Source of the DNA: Fragilaria crotonensis
Lineage: Eukaryota; Bacillariophyta; Fragilariophyceae; Fragilariales; Fragilariaceae
Assembly: GCA_022925895.1 (NCBI GenBank)
Contig: JAKSYS010000166.1
Coordinates: 35,447-99,446, forward strand
Reading direction: 5' to 3'
DNA length: 64,000 nt
The notes under the pieces were generated by a model, which saw only the letters and a list, made by a program, of their open reading frames with translations, made no database searches and was not told the origin of the DNA. Numbering within the stretch: the stretch's first letter is position 1; the number at the start of each line of letters is the position of its first letter. Below are positions 63,835-64,000 of this stretch, one piece after another. The position numbers and the translations under genes are program-made.

Positions 63835-64000
63835 TTGCAGCTATGGATGTGTATGTTTCGTATGGGTATAATACAAATTGTATAATACCGTGGTATAATA
63901 CCACTCCCTTGCGGAGGCTGTTGTATAATTGTATAATTGAAATTGTGTTTAGGGTTAGGGGTTAATGGTGATGTGCGTGTTTTGAGCTTCGAACATCATC
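63835..64000. other. Flank after the Copia element
   Basis: AT-rich TATAATAC words, then GTTTAGGGTTAGGGGTTA (63947-63964), a short interstitial telomere-like run. No gene. Confidence 0.5.

Noticed and set aside
1-64000. tRNA, rRNA or other structured RNA genes
   Set aside because: I saw no tRNA-like box A/box B pairs with matching arms and no rRNA segments by eye. A covariance-model scan was not possible here.

Overview
The window looks like a nuclear contig from a diatom. It pairs a plastid-type sigma-70 factor (with a spliceosomal intron and a possible plastid presequence) with a betaine-lipid synthase, a fused AdoMetDC-like/spermidine synthase, diatom-style DUF6824 domains and Copia-type retroelements. 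Host introns are short (68-96 nt) and GT-AG. Host genes are ordinary housekeeping genes separated by large blocks of mobile DNA.

Layout. 1-6.4 kb: 3' part of PRPP synthetase (+), plastid sigma factor (-), a 232-bp foldback MITE candidate, and ribosomal protein uL15/RPL27A (+). 7.76-16.75 kb: a full-length LINE with a 14-bp target-site duplication. 18.9-22.8 kb: a DHHC palmitoyltransferase (+) and an AdoMetDC-like/spermidine synthase fusion (-). 23.23-27.22 kb: a terminal-inverted-repeat element with a 10-bp TSD and a PiggyBac-like relic. 27.34-39.58 kb: a 12.2-kb composite DNA element bounded by 31-bp inverted repeats. It holds a MULE-type transposase with a SWIM finger, a 2OG-oxygenase-like gene, a GNAT/C48-protease-like gene, two DUF6824-like domains with a Cys-rich tail, and three arrays of a 73-bp hairpin repeat. 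40.1-41.85 kb: a foldback repeat and another TIR element. 41.9-51.5 kb: NOP16 (+), a multi-pass membrane oxygenase-like protein (-), BTA1 (+) and exocyst SEC15 (-). 51.90-63.83 kb: an 11.9-kb Copia-type LTR retrotransposon on the minus strand with a 5-bp TSD.

The best candidate for something undescribed is the 27.3-39.6 kb element. Genes for a transposase, a possible oxygenase, an acetyltransferase-fold/SUMO-protease-like protein and a DUF6824 protein sit between its inverted repeats, interleaved with hairpin arrays. No TSD was found, so its status as a single transposition unit is inferred.

A quality warning applies throughout. Several essential host genes (NOP16, SEC15, BTA1, spermidine synthase, DHHC) carry single-base frameshifts, mostly in homopolymers. 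The two LTRs of the young Copia element differ by more one-base indels (7) than substitutions (4). This pattern fits residual long-read consensus errors better than decay, so broken reading frames should not be read as pseudogenes without checking.
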